Of a DNA stretch of 9,544 nucleotides, positions 1 to 6,493 are shown in pieces. The notes beneath the pieces were generated by a model. That model was not told the DNA's origin. It saw nothing but the letters and a program-made list of their open reading frames with translations, and made no database searches. A program made the position numbers and the translations under genes. The stretch comes from Alphaproteobacteria bacterium (GTDB lineage: Bacteria; Pseudomonadota; Alphaproteobacteria; UBA3830): NCBI GenBank assembly GCA_025998735.1, contig BNWJ01000046.1, forward strand, positions 1 to 9,544. Direction: 5' to 3'. Position 1 is the stretch's first letter. Every line of letters begins with the position of its first letter.

Positions 1-102
1 AGAAAAAACAATTCCGATCAAAAAAATCACACTTCAAACACGGTCTTCGATATATAACTAACACTTTGTTTTATCTGTCTTTTTCTCATACTTTGTGGAT
101 GT

Positions 103-204
103 TCCTAAAACTCACGGGGTGATAAGGTGCTAAACTTCAAAACACCATTCGAGGTCTTCTGGGCAAATGCTGGGGTTCCGCAAAATGATGCACTTCGTTT
201 CTGA
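103..204 (+). pseudogene. IS30-family transposase, C-terminal remnant
   Basis: Translating from about 118 to the TGA at 202-204 gives a C-terminus containing KVLNFKTPFEVF. This matches the NNRPRKxLxFKTPxEVF block near the end of IS30-family transposases, known from family knowledge and not searched. The NNRPR part is only recognisable with a small indel near 106-120, and an in-frame stop lies at 106-108, so the copy is dead. No IS30 catalytic core can be recognised in 1-102, which I read as unassigned and probably further decayed sequence. The fragment runs directly into an IS5-family fragment around 201-207. Confidence 0.6.
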
Positions 205-772
205 ATGGGCGCAATCAGGAGGAGTATTATTCCGGCAAGAAGAAGCGTCACACGGTGAAAACTGAGATCCGAATTACGAAGAAGGGACGAATTATGCATG
301 TTTCTAAGACGGTCCCCGGAACGGTTCATGACTTCAAGTTGTGGAAAGACAGCCAAGAGATTCCGAGCGAAAAAATTCCGATCGAGACTCATGTTTTGGG
401 GGATTCCGGCTATCAGGGGATAGAGAAGATTCACAAAAACTCGGAAATTCCAAAGAAAAAGCCCAAAGGTGGCAAGCTAAGAAATTGTTACTGAATAACG
501 TGGACAGATGATGTCGTGGATGAAACTACGGCACTCCATCTGTACGCAAGCGGTGTGTCCAGTTTATTTGGTAACAATTCCTAACCAAGGAAGAAAAGGA
601 AAAAAACAGGGCCATATCAAAAGTTAGAGTGGTTGTTGAGAATATTCTCGGAGATATTAAGGTTTTCAGGATTATGTCGGACCGTTATCGCAACAAAAGG
701 ATAAAATTTAATGAAAAGTTTAGGATTATCGCCGGAATTGTTAACATGAAAAATGGATTTGGACTTGCATGA
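205..772 (+). pseudogene. IS5-family (DDE) transposase, truncated and interrupted
   Basis: Reading in the frame of 207-209 gives GRNQEEYYSGKKKRHTVKTE and later LGDSGYQG. After removing 481-584 the frame continues GGKLTKEEKEKNR and VVVENILGDIK, and ends NMKNGFGLA followed by TGA at 770-772. The Asp of LGDSGYQG and the Glu of VVVENILGDIK correspond to the second and third acidic residues of the DDE triad in IS5-type transposases. The first Asp (usually in a DATE motif) is lost with the N-terminal half. As it stands the frame stops at 492-494 inside the insertion, so no active enzyme is made. Confidence 0.85.
481..581. mobile_element. MITE-like element inside the transposase
   Basis: A 101-bp segment has imperfect terminal inverted repeats of 26 bp (481-506 against 556-581, 21 of 26 matching ungapped; core ATTGTTAC). 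It is flanked by direct TAA at 478-480 and 582-584; if the boundary is moved one base the duplication reads CTAA. Removing the element plus one TAA copy restores the transposase frame exactly (GGKL-TKEEK), which is strong evidence for a clean insertion. It holds no gene, so it would have to be mobilised by a transposase elsewhere. The TNA-type duplication fits IS5-related or similar families; the parent element is not identified. Confidence 0.75.
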
Positions 773-846
773 GAAATAAAATAATGTTACACTGACCTCA
801 TCAAAATTCATTACTGGATCTGCGTTTGGGTTATGCAACAGGTCTA
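722..846. repeat. Left arm of a 125-bp inverted repeat pair
   Basis: This segment is the exact reverse complement of 9420-9544. It comprises the last 16 transposase codons, 73 bp of 3' non-coding sequence and the element terminus. The match stops at 847 on this side and at 9419 on the other; on the far side it runs off the window, so the true arm is probably longer. Confidence 0.95.
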
Positions 847-872
847 TTTTCTGCGTTTTTAACTTTTCGCAT
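831..872 (-). pseudogene. Possible gene start cut by the IS element
   Basis: On the minus strand an ATG at 872-870 follows purine-rich GAGAGAAGCGG (about 886-876). A TATAAT at 905-900 is preceded, 18 bases away, by TTACCG (929-924). The frame reads MRKVKNAEN and then enters the element terminus, giving RPVA and a TAA stop. It may be the 5' stub of a gene destroyed by the insertion, or chance. No product can be named. Confidence 0.25.
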
Positions 873-967
873 AATCCGCTTCTCTCACCCATCATCGATA
901 TTATATCATATTTTTCCTGAAAGCGGTAATTTTTTCTGATCAAATAGCAAAGTCACGTTGGCGATAA

Positions 968-993
968 CAGAAAACGCCTGTGGTGCAACCACA
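968..993 (-). terminator. Possible weak terminator after udg
   Basis: Directly after the udg stop codon the minus strand carries TGTGGT-TGC-ACCACA (993-979), a perfect 6-bp stem with a 3-base loop. GGCGTTTTCTG follows, so the T-run is short and not adjacent to the stem. Its placement at the end of the lysK-udg unit supports a termination role, but the hairpin is short. Confidence 0.35.
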
Positions 994-1671
994 TTAACGC
1001 CCGTCCTGCAAGGACTCCATTCTCTGGCTTATATTTAAAAAATCTATCCAGGATTCTCTTTTTTGGGACGGAGAACGCAACAAATACGCCGGATGAAACG
1101 TTGAGAAAATTTCCGCCGAAAGCTCTGGTATCCTCATGGATCTGCCGCGCAGCTGCGACATGCTTTCGTTTGTTTGCAGCAATGTCTTGGCCGCTGTTCC
1201 TCCAACGCACACCACTATTTTCGGATTTATCAGTGATATGTGCTTCAGTACATATGGTCTGAACAACGTCACCTCTTCCGTCGTCGGAGTGCGATTTCCC
1301 GGCGGGCGCCACGGTAATATGTTGGTTATGTACACGTTTGCGCGATCCAGTCCGACCGCCTTCAGTATTTTATCTAGCAGCTGCCCACTTTGACCAACAA
1401 ACGGAACTCCCTGCTTATCTTCCTCCGCTCCAGGAGCTTCCCCTAGCAATAGTATGTTGGCATGTTCGTCGCCAACGCCAAAAACCATATTGAGCGCACA
1501 TTCTTTTATGGAAATATTGACTCGGGACATCGCCTCTTTCAACTCCGCCAGAGTAGAGATTCCGCTTTTCGTCACGCCATGCCCCTGCACTGCATCCGCT
1601 AGAATGTCCGACACTCCTGCTTCGGAAAACCACTCGGCAACCTGACGTAATTTTTTCTTGGAAAGCTTCAT
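994..1671 (-). CDS. udg: Uracil-DNA glycosylase, family 4-like
   Basis: A 225-residue cytoplasmic DNA repair enzyme that would excise uracil arising from cytosine deamination or misincorporation. Family 4-type motifs are clear: [17 protein letters not shown] (about 77-93), the [10 protein letters not shown] loop (121-130) and [13 protein letters not shown] (193-205). Thermophilic family 4 enzymes bind a 4Fe-4S cluster through four cysteines; here the last two positions are Trp121 (before RPPGNR) and Phe137, and the N-terminal CxxC is reduced to one Cys (C58). The cluster is therefore probably absent, as I recall for many alphaproteobacterial members. The ATG at 1671 is preferred because AGGTG lies just upstream; a GTG at 1677 overlaps the lysK stop and would add two residues. 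It is co-transcribed behind lysK with a 2-bp gap. Confidence 0.9.
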   Translation of the reverse strand: MKLSKKKLRQVAEWFSEAGVSDILADAVQGHGVTKSGISTLAELKEAMSRVNISIKECALNMVFGVGDEHANILLLGEAPGAEEDKQGVPFVGQSGQLLDKILKAVGLDRANVYITNILPWRPPGNRTPTTEEVTLFRPYVLKHISLINPKIVVCVGGTAAKTLLQTNESMSQLRGRSMRIPELSAEIFSTFHPAYLLRSPSQKRESWIDFLNISQRMESLQDGR

Positions 1672-1673
1672 TT

Positions 1674-3236
1674 TCACCTATCTAACGCTACCTCGATGAG
1701 CTTCTTGGTATTATCAATACCATAAAGCGCGACAAATGTCCCCATGCGCGGTCCCTCTTTCTGAGCAAACAAATGGCGATAGAGAACCATGAACCACGAC
1801 CTCAACTCGCTGAAACCATGCCTTTTTCCCACTTCGAAGATTATATTTTGGATTACGGCTGCGTCCTCGTCACCACTGAGTTTATTCAGCTCCATCAGAA
1901 GGTCTTCCAAGGCTGTCCTTTCAACATCGCTTGGAGAAGAGTAGACTTTTTTATTCTTCACGAAATCTTGATAATAATTTATCGCATACGTAACCAATTT
2001 ATCGAGAAACGGCATTGCCTCAGGACTTGCGTCATTATTGTATTTTTTGATAAATCCCCAGAGAACGCCGCTGTCGTCTGTATTGCATACGCTAACAAGA
2101 TTTAGCAGAAGCGAAAACGATATGTCCGACTCGCTCTTTGGCGGATTTCCCGAATGAATATGCCAGGCTGGATTATCGACCCGTTTTTTATCCTCCAGGG
2201 TTTCGTAATTTTTTATGTGTGATATGTAGTCGTCGACCTGTCTCGGAATGACGTCGAAATACAGCTTCTTGGCACTTCGCGGAGAAGCAAACATATAATT
2301 CGCAAGGCTTTCGTGAGGGGCATACCGAAGCCATTCGTCTACGCCAATACCATTTCCCTTGGATTTTGAGATTTTCTTGCCTTCTTCGTCTAGAAATAGC
2401 TCGTAGTTGAATCCCTCCGGAGGCGTTCCTCCGAGAATCCGGCAAATCTTGGACGATAACTTTACGGAATCGATGAGATCCTTTCCGGCCATTTCGTAAT
2501 CCACGCCTATGGCTACCCAGCGAGCCGCCCAATCCACTTTCCACTGCATTTTGCAATGCCCGTCGGTTACCGGAAGCTCTGTAAGTGTGCCGTCTTCGTC
2601 TCGAAATACTATGGTTCCGGCATCTACGTTATATTTGTCGATGACAACCTGCAGCACTCTGCCGGTCGTCGGTGAAATCGGAAGAAATGGACTATAGGTC
2701 GCGGCTCTTTCCTCCCGGAGACTGGCCAGCATTACGTCCAATATCTCTTTGTGATGTTTCAGAACTTTTAGCAAGACTTCGTTGAATTTGCCCTTTTTGT
2801 ACCAATCTGTCGAGCTCTGAAATTCATACTCAAAACCAAATGAATCCAAAAACTCAATGAGTTTATTGTTATTGTGATGCCCAAAACTCTGATGACAGCA
2901 AAATGGATCCGGAACACTCGTCAGCGGATATCCGAGATATTCTGCCACCATATCTTTGTTGGGAATATTATCCGGAACTTTGCGTAAACCATCTCGATCG
3001 TCGGAAAATGCGTAGATTTTTGCCTTCATTCCCGTAAGACATTCAAAGACATGCTTGACATACGATGTTCTTGCCACCTCTCCGAAAGTGCCGATGTGTG
3101 GCAATCCGGAAGGACCGTAGCCGGTCTCCAACAATGCGAATCCCTTCTGTTTCACACTTTCTCTAGAAACTAATTTGCGGGCCTCTTCGAACGGCCAGGA
3201 TTTCGCATTTTCATAAACAACATCGTCAAAGCACAT
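1674..3236 (-). CDS. lysK: Lysyl-tRNA synthetase, class I
   Basis: Charges tRNA-Lys with lysine using ATP, in the cytoplasm. It belongs to the class I type found in archaea and many alphaproteobacteria, not the class II LysS of most bacteria. It has 520 residues, normal for the family. The HIGH-type motif PHIGT (46-50) follows GYGPSGL, and the KMSKS-type loop KISKSKGN is at 288-295. The C-terminal half is the helical anticodon-binding region. The ATG at 3236 is chosen because AGGT lies five bases upstream; an in-frame TTG at 3254 has no ribosome binding site. It is the first gene of a unit with udg (2-bp gap). No second lysyl-tRNA synthetase is in the window. The reading frame appears intact. 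Confidence 0.95.
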   Translation of the reverse strand: MCFDDVVYENAKSWPFEEARKLVSRESVKQKGFALLETGYGPSGLPHIGTFGEVARTSYVKHVFECLTGMKAKIYAFSDDRDGLRKVPDNIPNKDMVAEYLGYPLTSVPDPFCCHQSFGHHNNNKLIEFLDSFGFEYEFQSSTDWYKKGKFNEVLLKVLKHHKEILDVMLASLREERAATYSPFLPISPTTGRVLQVVIDKYNVDAGTIVFRDEDGTLTELPVTDGHCKMQWKVDWAARWVAIGVDYEMAGKDLIDSVKLSSKICRILGGTPPEGFNYELFLDEEGKKISKSKGNGIGVDEWLRYAPHESLANYMFASPRSAKKLYFDVIPRQVDDYISHIKNYETLEDKKRVDNPAWHIHSGNPPKSESDISFSLLLNLVSVCNTDDSGVLWGFIKKYNNDASPEAMPFLDKLVTYAINYYQDFVKNKKVYSSPSDVERTALEDLLMELNKLSGDEDAAVIQNIIFEVGKRHGFSELRSWFMVLYRHLFAQKEGPRMGTFVALYGIDNTKKLIEVALDR

Positions 3237-3262
3237 TTTTACCTCAAAACACAAGACACGCT

Positions 3263-3268
3263 ATTGTA
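3263..3268 (-). promoter_or_regulatory. Candidate -10 box for lysK
   Basis: The minus strand has TACAAT 27 bases upstream of the lysK ATG, a good -10 match at a sensible distance. No convincing -35 box lies 16-18 bases upstream, so the call is tentative. Confidence 0.3.
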
Positions 3269-3368
3269 AAATAAAAAGGATGTACTTACTAGTCGTTACA
3301 ACAAAGAAATTCGCGTAAATCAAGAGACTTTGTTGGTGCATAGGTCCTGATGCACTGGCTTCCATTGC

Positions 3369-3397
3369 TTGACACATCGTTCTTTTGGAGATACAGT
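3369..3397 (+). promoter_or_regulatory. Promoter for the MORN-repeat gene
   Basis: TTGACA (3369-3374, perfect -35 consensus) and TACAGT (3392-3397, four of six -10 bases) are separated by 17 bases. Transcription would begin near 3404, leaving a leader of about 35 bases before the ATG at 3439. The gene therefore appears to be expressed on its own, divergently from lysK. Confidence 0.6.
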
Positions 3398-3438
3398 TGT
3401 TAACTATGAGGCATTAAAAATTAGCGGAGAATCATATA

Positions 3439-4488
3439 ATGGGAATAAAAGAGTTAATAGTAGATGAAGGAAAGTATATCGGTGAACTCAACGCCGACGG
3501 TGTTCCGCATGGAAATGGAAAAATGATATTCACCAATGGAAACGTTTACGAAGGGAATTTTGTGGATGGTGAGCCATATGGAAAAATAAAAATCACATGC
3601 TCCGACGGGCGTATTTACGAAGGAGATTTCGCAAATGGAGTACCCAACGGAAAAGGAAAATCTACAATCCCGGATGTAGAGGTCTACGAAGGAGATTTCG
3701 CAAATGGGGCATTAAGTGGAAAAGGAAAAATCACATGCTCCGATGGGCGTGTTTACGAGGGAGATTTCGTAGATGGAGCACTAAATGGAAAAGGAAAAAT
3801 CACATATCCTGATGGGTGTGCGTACGAGGGGGATTTCGTAGATGGAGAACCAAACGGAAAGGGAAAATCGACACGTCCAGACGGAGACGTCTATGAAGGA
3901 GGTTACAGGGATGGACGGCCGCATGGGAAAGGAAAACGTACACTCGCGGATGGGGAAACTTATGAAGGAGATTACGCTGATGGACATCCGAATGGAAAAG
4001 GAAAGGCTATGTATGCGGATGGAACAATCTACGAGGGAGATTTTGTGGACAATGAATGGAGCGGAAAAGGAAAAGCTACGTACGTACATGGAGTCATCTA
4101 TGAAGGAGAATTTATGGATGGTGAGTGGCATGGAAAAGGAAAAATGACATATCCAGATGGAGAGGTTTTTGAAGGGAGATTCGTGAAAGATGAATATAGC
4201 AAAGAAGGAAAAATGACATATCCAGATGGAGATGTCTACGAAGGAGAATTCGCAGACTGTAACCCGAACGGAAAAGGAAAATTTACCTACGCTGACGGAG
4301 ATGTCTACGAAGGAGAGTGCATGGATGGAGCCCCACATGGAAAAGGGAAACTGATATACGCTGATGGAGCAGTCTATAAAGGGGATTTTGTAAATGGTTG
4401 TTGTCAAGGAAATGGGAAATTAACAGATAGTGCAGGAAAAATCATCTATAAAGGAGAGTTCATAGATGGCCAACCGCGCGAATCGTAG
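3439..4488 (+). CDS. MORN-repeat protein
   Basis: A 349-residue protein made almost entirely of MORN repeats. After a 12-residue lead (MGIKELIVDEGK) there are 14 full units and one partial unit, each beginning Y-x-G and mostly 23 residues long, with consensus YEGDFxDGxPxGKGKxTYxDGxV. MORN units form beta-hairpins stacked into an elongated sheet; in known proteins they mediate protein or membrane contacts. No signal peptide, membrane segment or extra enzymatic domain is visible, so it may be cytoplasmic or delivered by a signal-less secretion route. It is rich in Lys, Glu, Asp and Gly. The ATG at 3439 has GGAG at 3426-3429. It is convergent with trmD, in the place where rplS is normally found. 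A host-interaction role is a plausible inference for a symbiont, not shown by the sequence. Confidence 0.93.
   Translation: MGIKELIVDEGKYIGELNADGVPHGNGKMIFTNGNVYEGNFVDGEPYGKIKITCSDGRIYEGDFANGVPNGKGKSTIPDVEVYEGDFANGALSGKGKITCSDGRVYEGDFVDGALNGKGKITYPDGCAYEGDFVDGEPNGKGKSTRPDGDVYEGGYRDGRPHGKGKRTLADGETYEGDYADGHPNGKGKAMYADGTIYEGDFVDNEWSGKGKATYVHGVIYEGEFMDGEWHGKGKMTYPDGEVFEGRFVKDEYSKEGKMTYPDGDVYEGEFADCNPNGKGKFTYADGDVYEGECMDGAPHGKGKLIYADGAVYKGDFVNGCCQGNGKLTDSAGKIIYKGEFIDGQPRES
3475..4485 (+). repeat. 69-bp tandem repeat array encoding MORN units
   Basis: The DNA repeats with a 69-bp period (one 72-bp unit at each end of the array), about 14.5 copies. Units 2-6 are the most alike (YEGxF...GKGKxT), while units 7-14 have diverged more, for example FEGRF in unit 11 and YEGEC in unit 13. 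Such arrays can gain or lose units by recombination or slippage, always keeping frame. The array also gives long spurious open frames on both strands (for example 4407-3781 minus). Confidence 0.9.
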
Positions 4489-4502
4489 ATAGAGTCATTA
4501 AA

Positions 4503-4535
4503 ATGAAAGTGAAGGAACTGATAGTAGATGCTTAA
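4503..4535 (+). pseudogene. 5' stub of a second MORN-type gene
   Basis: Fourteen bases after the MORN gene an ATG opens a ten-codon frame, MKVKELIVDA then TAA. The MORN gene starts MGIKELIVDE: the six-residue block KELIVD is shared, and ATAGTAGATG is identical in the DNA. The resemblance ends just before the stop, at most 9 bp from the 3' end of trmD. It reads as the start of a tandem paralogue whose remainder was deleted, with the breakpoint at about 4530-4541. No good ribosome binding site precedes it, so it is probably not translated usefully. Confidence 0.55.
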
Positions 4536-4541
4536 TTCTCC

Positions 4542-5249
4542 CTACCGTGTTTTGCTCATTTCTGAGGATATGTATTCTATCCATAAATCTGGACGGTTTT
4601 TTCTGGTAATTTCTTTCGATTGATTCAGTCTGAATTCGCGTATTCTTTCGTGATTTCCCGATAGAAGATCCTCTGGAACATTTAATCCATGGAACGTCTG
4701 GGGGCGCGTGTATTGGTCATATTCCAGTAATCCGTTTTGGAAGGAGTCGGTGCATATGGAGTCGGCCTCGCCAACGATTCCAGGCAATAGGCGCACGCAT
4801 CCCTCTATGATGGCCATTGCGGCGACTTCGCCCCCCATCAGCACGAAATCCCCCAGCGATACCTCTTCGAAGTCACAGTAATCGAGGATTCTCTGATCGA
4901 CACCTTCGTAACGTCCGCACAGAAGCGTAATTCCCGAGGACCTGCTCATGTTCGCGATATCTTTTTGTTTCAGCTGACGTCCGCGCGGGGAAAAATAAAT
5001 CTTCTTGGCGTTTTGAGCCTCTTCCGAAAGTGATTCGTAAGCCATTTCAAATGTAATTGGCGAAAGCAGCATACCGGCCCCACCACCGTAGGGAATGGAG
5101 TCGATTCTGTCGGATTTCACAGGAAAATTCTTCAGATCTACGAGATTCAACCTCCAGACATCGCGCGCAAGTGCTTTTCCTATGTTGGATACACCTAAAT
5201 TCCCGGGAAACGCCTCTGGGAAAATTGTGAAAACATTCGCGGTCCACAT
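4542..5249 (-). CDS. trmD: tRNA (guanine-37-N1)-methyltransferase
   Basis: Methylates G37 of tRNAs that read CNN codons, using S-adenosylmethionine, to prevent +1 frameshifting. It has 235 residues. Features of the trefoil-knot SPOUT fold are visible: RPYGGGxGM-like IPYGGGAGM (52-60), LLCGRYEGVDQR (109-120), SLGDFVLMGGE (131-141), the catalytic-type Asp168 in TDSF, YTRP (180-183), and a NHERIREFR / KNRPDL C-terminal block. The ATG at 5249 is preferred over a GTG at 5264: it gives the usual MW start and overlaps the rimM stop as TGATG, which points to coupled translation since no ribosome binding site is seen. Last gene of rpsP-rimM-trmD; rplS, its usual downstream partner, is missing. Confidence 0.95.
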   Translation of the reverse strand: MWTANVFTIFPEAFPGNLGVSNIGKALARDVWRLNLVDLKNFPVKSDRIDSIPYGGGAGMLLSPITFEMAYESLSEEAQNAKKIYFSPRGRQLKQKDIANMSRSSGITLLCGRYEGVDQRILDYCDFEEVSLGDFVLMGGEVAAMAIIEGCVRLLPGIVGEADSICTDSFQNGLLEYDQYTRPQTFHGLNVPEDLLSGNHERIREFRLNQSKEITRKNRPDLWIEYISSEMSKTR

Positions 5250-5746
5250 CAGTTTTTGTACCACACAAATGCTTCTGCTGTAATAATCAAGCTGCCATCG
5301 TCGCTTTCGGGAAAATTTTCTCTCGTAAATAAAACTAGAAAGGTAACTTCATTATAGGAAAGACATAACAAGTCTCCGGCGCCGAAATTGTAGACATCAG
5401 CGACGATGCAAGTCTCTTCACTTCCTTGCACACGAACGGTTTTTCCAATTAAATCAGATATATAAAACTCAGAATCTGAAAGCTTAGGAAGATCGGACTT
5501 TTTTATGAAAAAGGACGTTCCTCGTAGTGATTCCGCCGTGTTTCGATCGACTATTCCATCAATGGACAACACAACCGAATTTCCAGAGATAAACCGAACG
5601 ACGCGAAATCCATACTCTTTTCCGGACGCACCGCAAACGGTTTTGTATTTTTTTATATTATCAGAATACAAAAGCGCTCGCAAAAACCCACGGATCCCGA
5701 ACGCTCCAGTAATCTGCAAAATTTCTATAAAATCGCCGTCAGCCAA
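5249..5746 (-). CDS. rimM: Ribosome maturation factor RimM
   Basis: A 165-residue cytoplasmic factor that binds ribosomal protein S19 and assists folding of the 30S head and 16S rRNA processing. The N-terminal RimM domain (about 1-85) opens with ILQITGAFGIRG (9-20). The C-terminal PRC-barrel (about 93-165) has EFYISDLIG (93-101) and the characteristic NFGAGDLL (120-127). Length is normal. The start is a TTG at 5746, one base after the rpsP stop, with no clear ribosome binding site; the stop overlaps the trmD ATG by one base. Both junctions suggest coupled translation in the operon. Confidence 0.93.
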   Translation of the reverse strand: MADGDFIEILQITGAFGIRGFLRALLYSDNIKKYKTVCGASGKEYGFRVVRFISGNSVVLSIDGIVDRNTAESLRGTSFFIKKSDLPKLSDSEFYISDLIGKTVRVQGSEETCIVADVYNFGAGDLLCLSYNEVTFLVLFTRENFPESDDGSLIITAEAFVWYKN

Positions 5747-5747
5747 A

Positions 5748-6089
5748 TTAAGACGCCGCTTCCTGTAGTTGCTTCAATCTTTCCTGAGCCTTCTTCTTAG
5801 GCGCAGATTTTATTGGTGTTTCACCAAAGATCGGCTTATCGCACAGCCCCTTTGAATGCAACAGCAACGCAACTCTGTCGGAAGCTTTTGCCCCAACAGA
5901 GAGCCAATAGTTGACTCTGTCTGCGTTTACAACAATACGCGCCTGATCCTCAGCGGACAGGAACGGATTGTAAGTGCCAACTTTCTCAATAAACAGACCA
6001 TCCCTAGGATTTCTAGAATCTGTAACAACCATCCTATAGAAAGGACGCTTTTTTGCTCCACCGCGAGCCAAACGAATTTTTAAAGCCAC
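5748..6089 (-). CDS. rpsP: 30S ribosomal protein S16
   Basis: Structural protein of the small ribosomal subunit, binding 16S rRNA in the body. The N-terminus [19 protein letters not shown], followed by [11 protein letters not shown] and VGTYNPF, is diagnostic. The product is 113 residues with a Lys/Ala-rich C-terminal extension typical of alphaproteobacteria. The start is taken as GTG at 6089 because this gives the conserved beginning and GGAG lies six bases upstream. An in-frame TTG at 6101 would add four residues and overlap that site. First gene of rpsP-rimM-trmD. The gene ffh, which often precedes rpsP, is not upstream here. Confidence 0.96.
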   Translation of the reverse strand: MALKIRLARGGAKKRPFYRMVVTDSRNPRDGLFIEKVGTYNPFLSAEDQARIVVNADRVNYWLSVGAKASDRVALLLHSKGLCDKPIFGETPIKSAPKKKAQERLKQLQEAAS

Positions 6090-6120
6090 AAAAATCTCCA
6101 ACGTTCATTTTAACCAACGA

Positions 6121-6405
6121 TACATTTAACAACATAAGTAGAAAAAGTCCAGTAAAAAATGTGATCGGCACAAATTTATGATGAGTTTCCTGATCTTCCA
6201 TATATTTCTGAACATCTTCATCCAGACAATAGCGCATTATCGCAACTCTCGCTCTATGACCGTTGTGCACGATACCGTCTTCGTGCCATCGGTCGCTTCT
6301 TCACAACCGTCTTCGGCATCGGCTTCACCATTGATGTCTGCGACTTCTGTGGGGCATGGATGGATCGGCCGTTGTCCTGTTTACATAACCAGCTAAGTTA
6401 TTCAT
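6121..6405 (-). other. Unrecognised, probably decayed reading frame
   Basis: Upstream of rpsP the minus strand has a coding-like stretch in one frame (6303 down to rpsP) containing MRYCLDEDVQKYMEDQETHH and then a hydrophobic run VPITFFTGLFLLMLL that could be a membrane helix. The same frame also opens with an ATG at 6405 (MNNLAGYVNRTTAD) but meets TGA twice (near 6327 and at 6303-6301). Between these the neighbouring frame reads acidic ADINGEADAEDGCEEA. Two frameshifts would join the parts, so this may be a pseudogene of a small membrane-anchored protein. The frame also runs into rpsP without its own stop in between. A shorter real gene starting at GTG 6270 or ATG 6237 is possible but has no convincing ribosome binding site. 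I do not recognise a family. Confidence 0.3.
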
Positions 6406-6464
6406 AGGCCCAGCAATTCTGATGGCGAATACATAAGTGCTATTAGTTTTTGAGTGAGCTTGAT

Positions 6465-6493
6465 TTGGTTTTCGGTGAATATTGGGGTATAAT
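6465..6493 (+). promoter_or_regulatory. Promoter upstream of acpP-fabF-mltG
   Basis: TTGGTT (6465-6470) and a perfect TATAAT (6488-6493) are 17 bases apart. Transcription would start near 6500, giving a leader of about 138 bases before the acpP ATG. The leader (6500-6637) holds no recognisable riboswitch or strong hairpin; a 12-codon frame from ATG 6519 lacks a good ribosome binding site. Confidence 0.6.

Larger units (their letters stand above)
205..846 (+). mobile_element. 5'-truncated IS5-family insertion sequence
   Basis: The element has lost its left end and about half of its transposase, but keeps its right terminus. That terminus, read inward on the minus strand, starts AGACCTGTTGCATAACCC at 845 to 828. 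The boundary is set by the second copy at the right end of the window: identity holds over 722-846 and stops abruptly at 847. The coding part is disrupted by a 101-bp insertion. Because the left flank is replaced by IS30-derived sequence, no target duplication can be read. Confidence 0.8.

Noticed and set aside
1..102. Left end of the IS30 or IS5 element
   Set aside because: No terminal inverted repeat or transposase core can be read here, so I leave it unassigned.
617..943. Minus-strand frame of 108 codons spanning the IS end
   Set aside because: It is chimeric, running from flanking sequence into the IS terminus and antisense to the transposase C-terminus.
953..1312. Minus-strand 119-codon frame overlapping udg
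   Set aside because: It lies in a different frame within a clear uracil-DNA glycosylase gene and has no motif or ribosome binding site.
3781..4407. Long minus-strand open frame (208 codons) across the MORN gene
   Set aside because: It is a by-product of the 69-bp repeat: the antisense frame stays open because each unit has the same codon pattern. It has no ribosome binding site and no family resemblance.
3475..4485. Regular repeat array considered as CRISPR
   Set aside because: The 69-bp period is in frame and encodes MORN units throughout, with no unrelated spacers between repeats.
6178..6396. Plus-strand 72-codon frame before acpP
   Set aside because: Ser-rich low-complexity translation opposite the more protein-like minus-strand frames, without a ribosome binding site.
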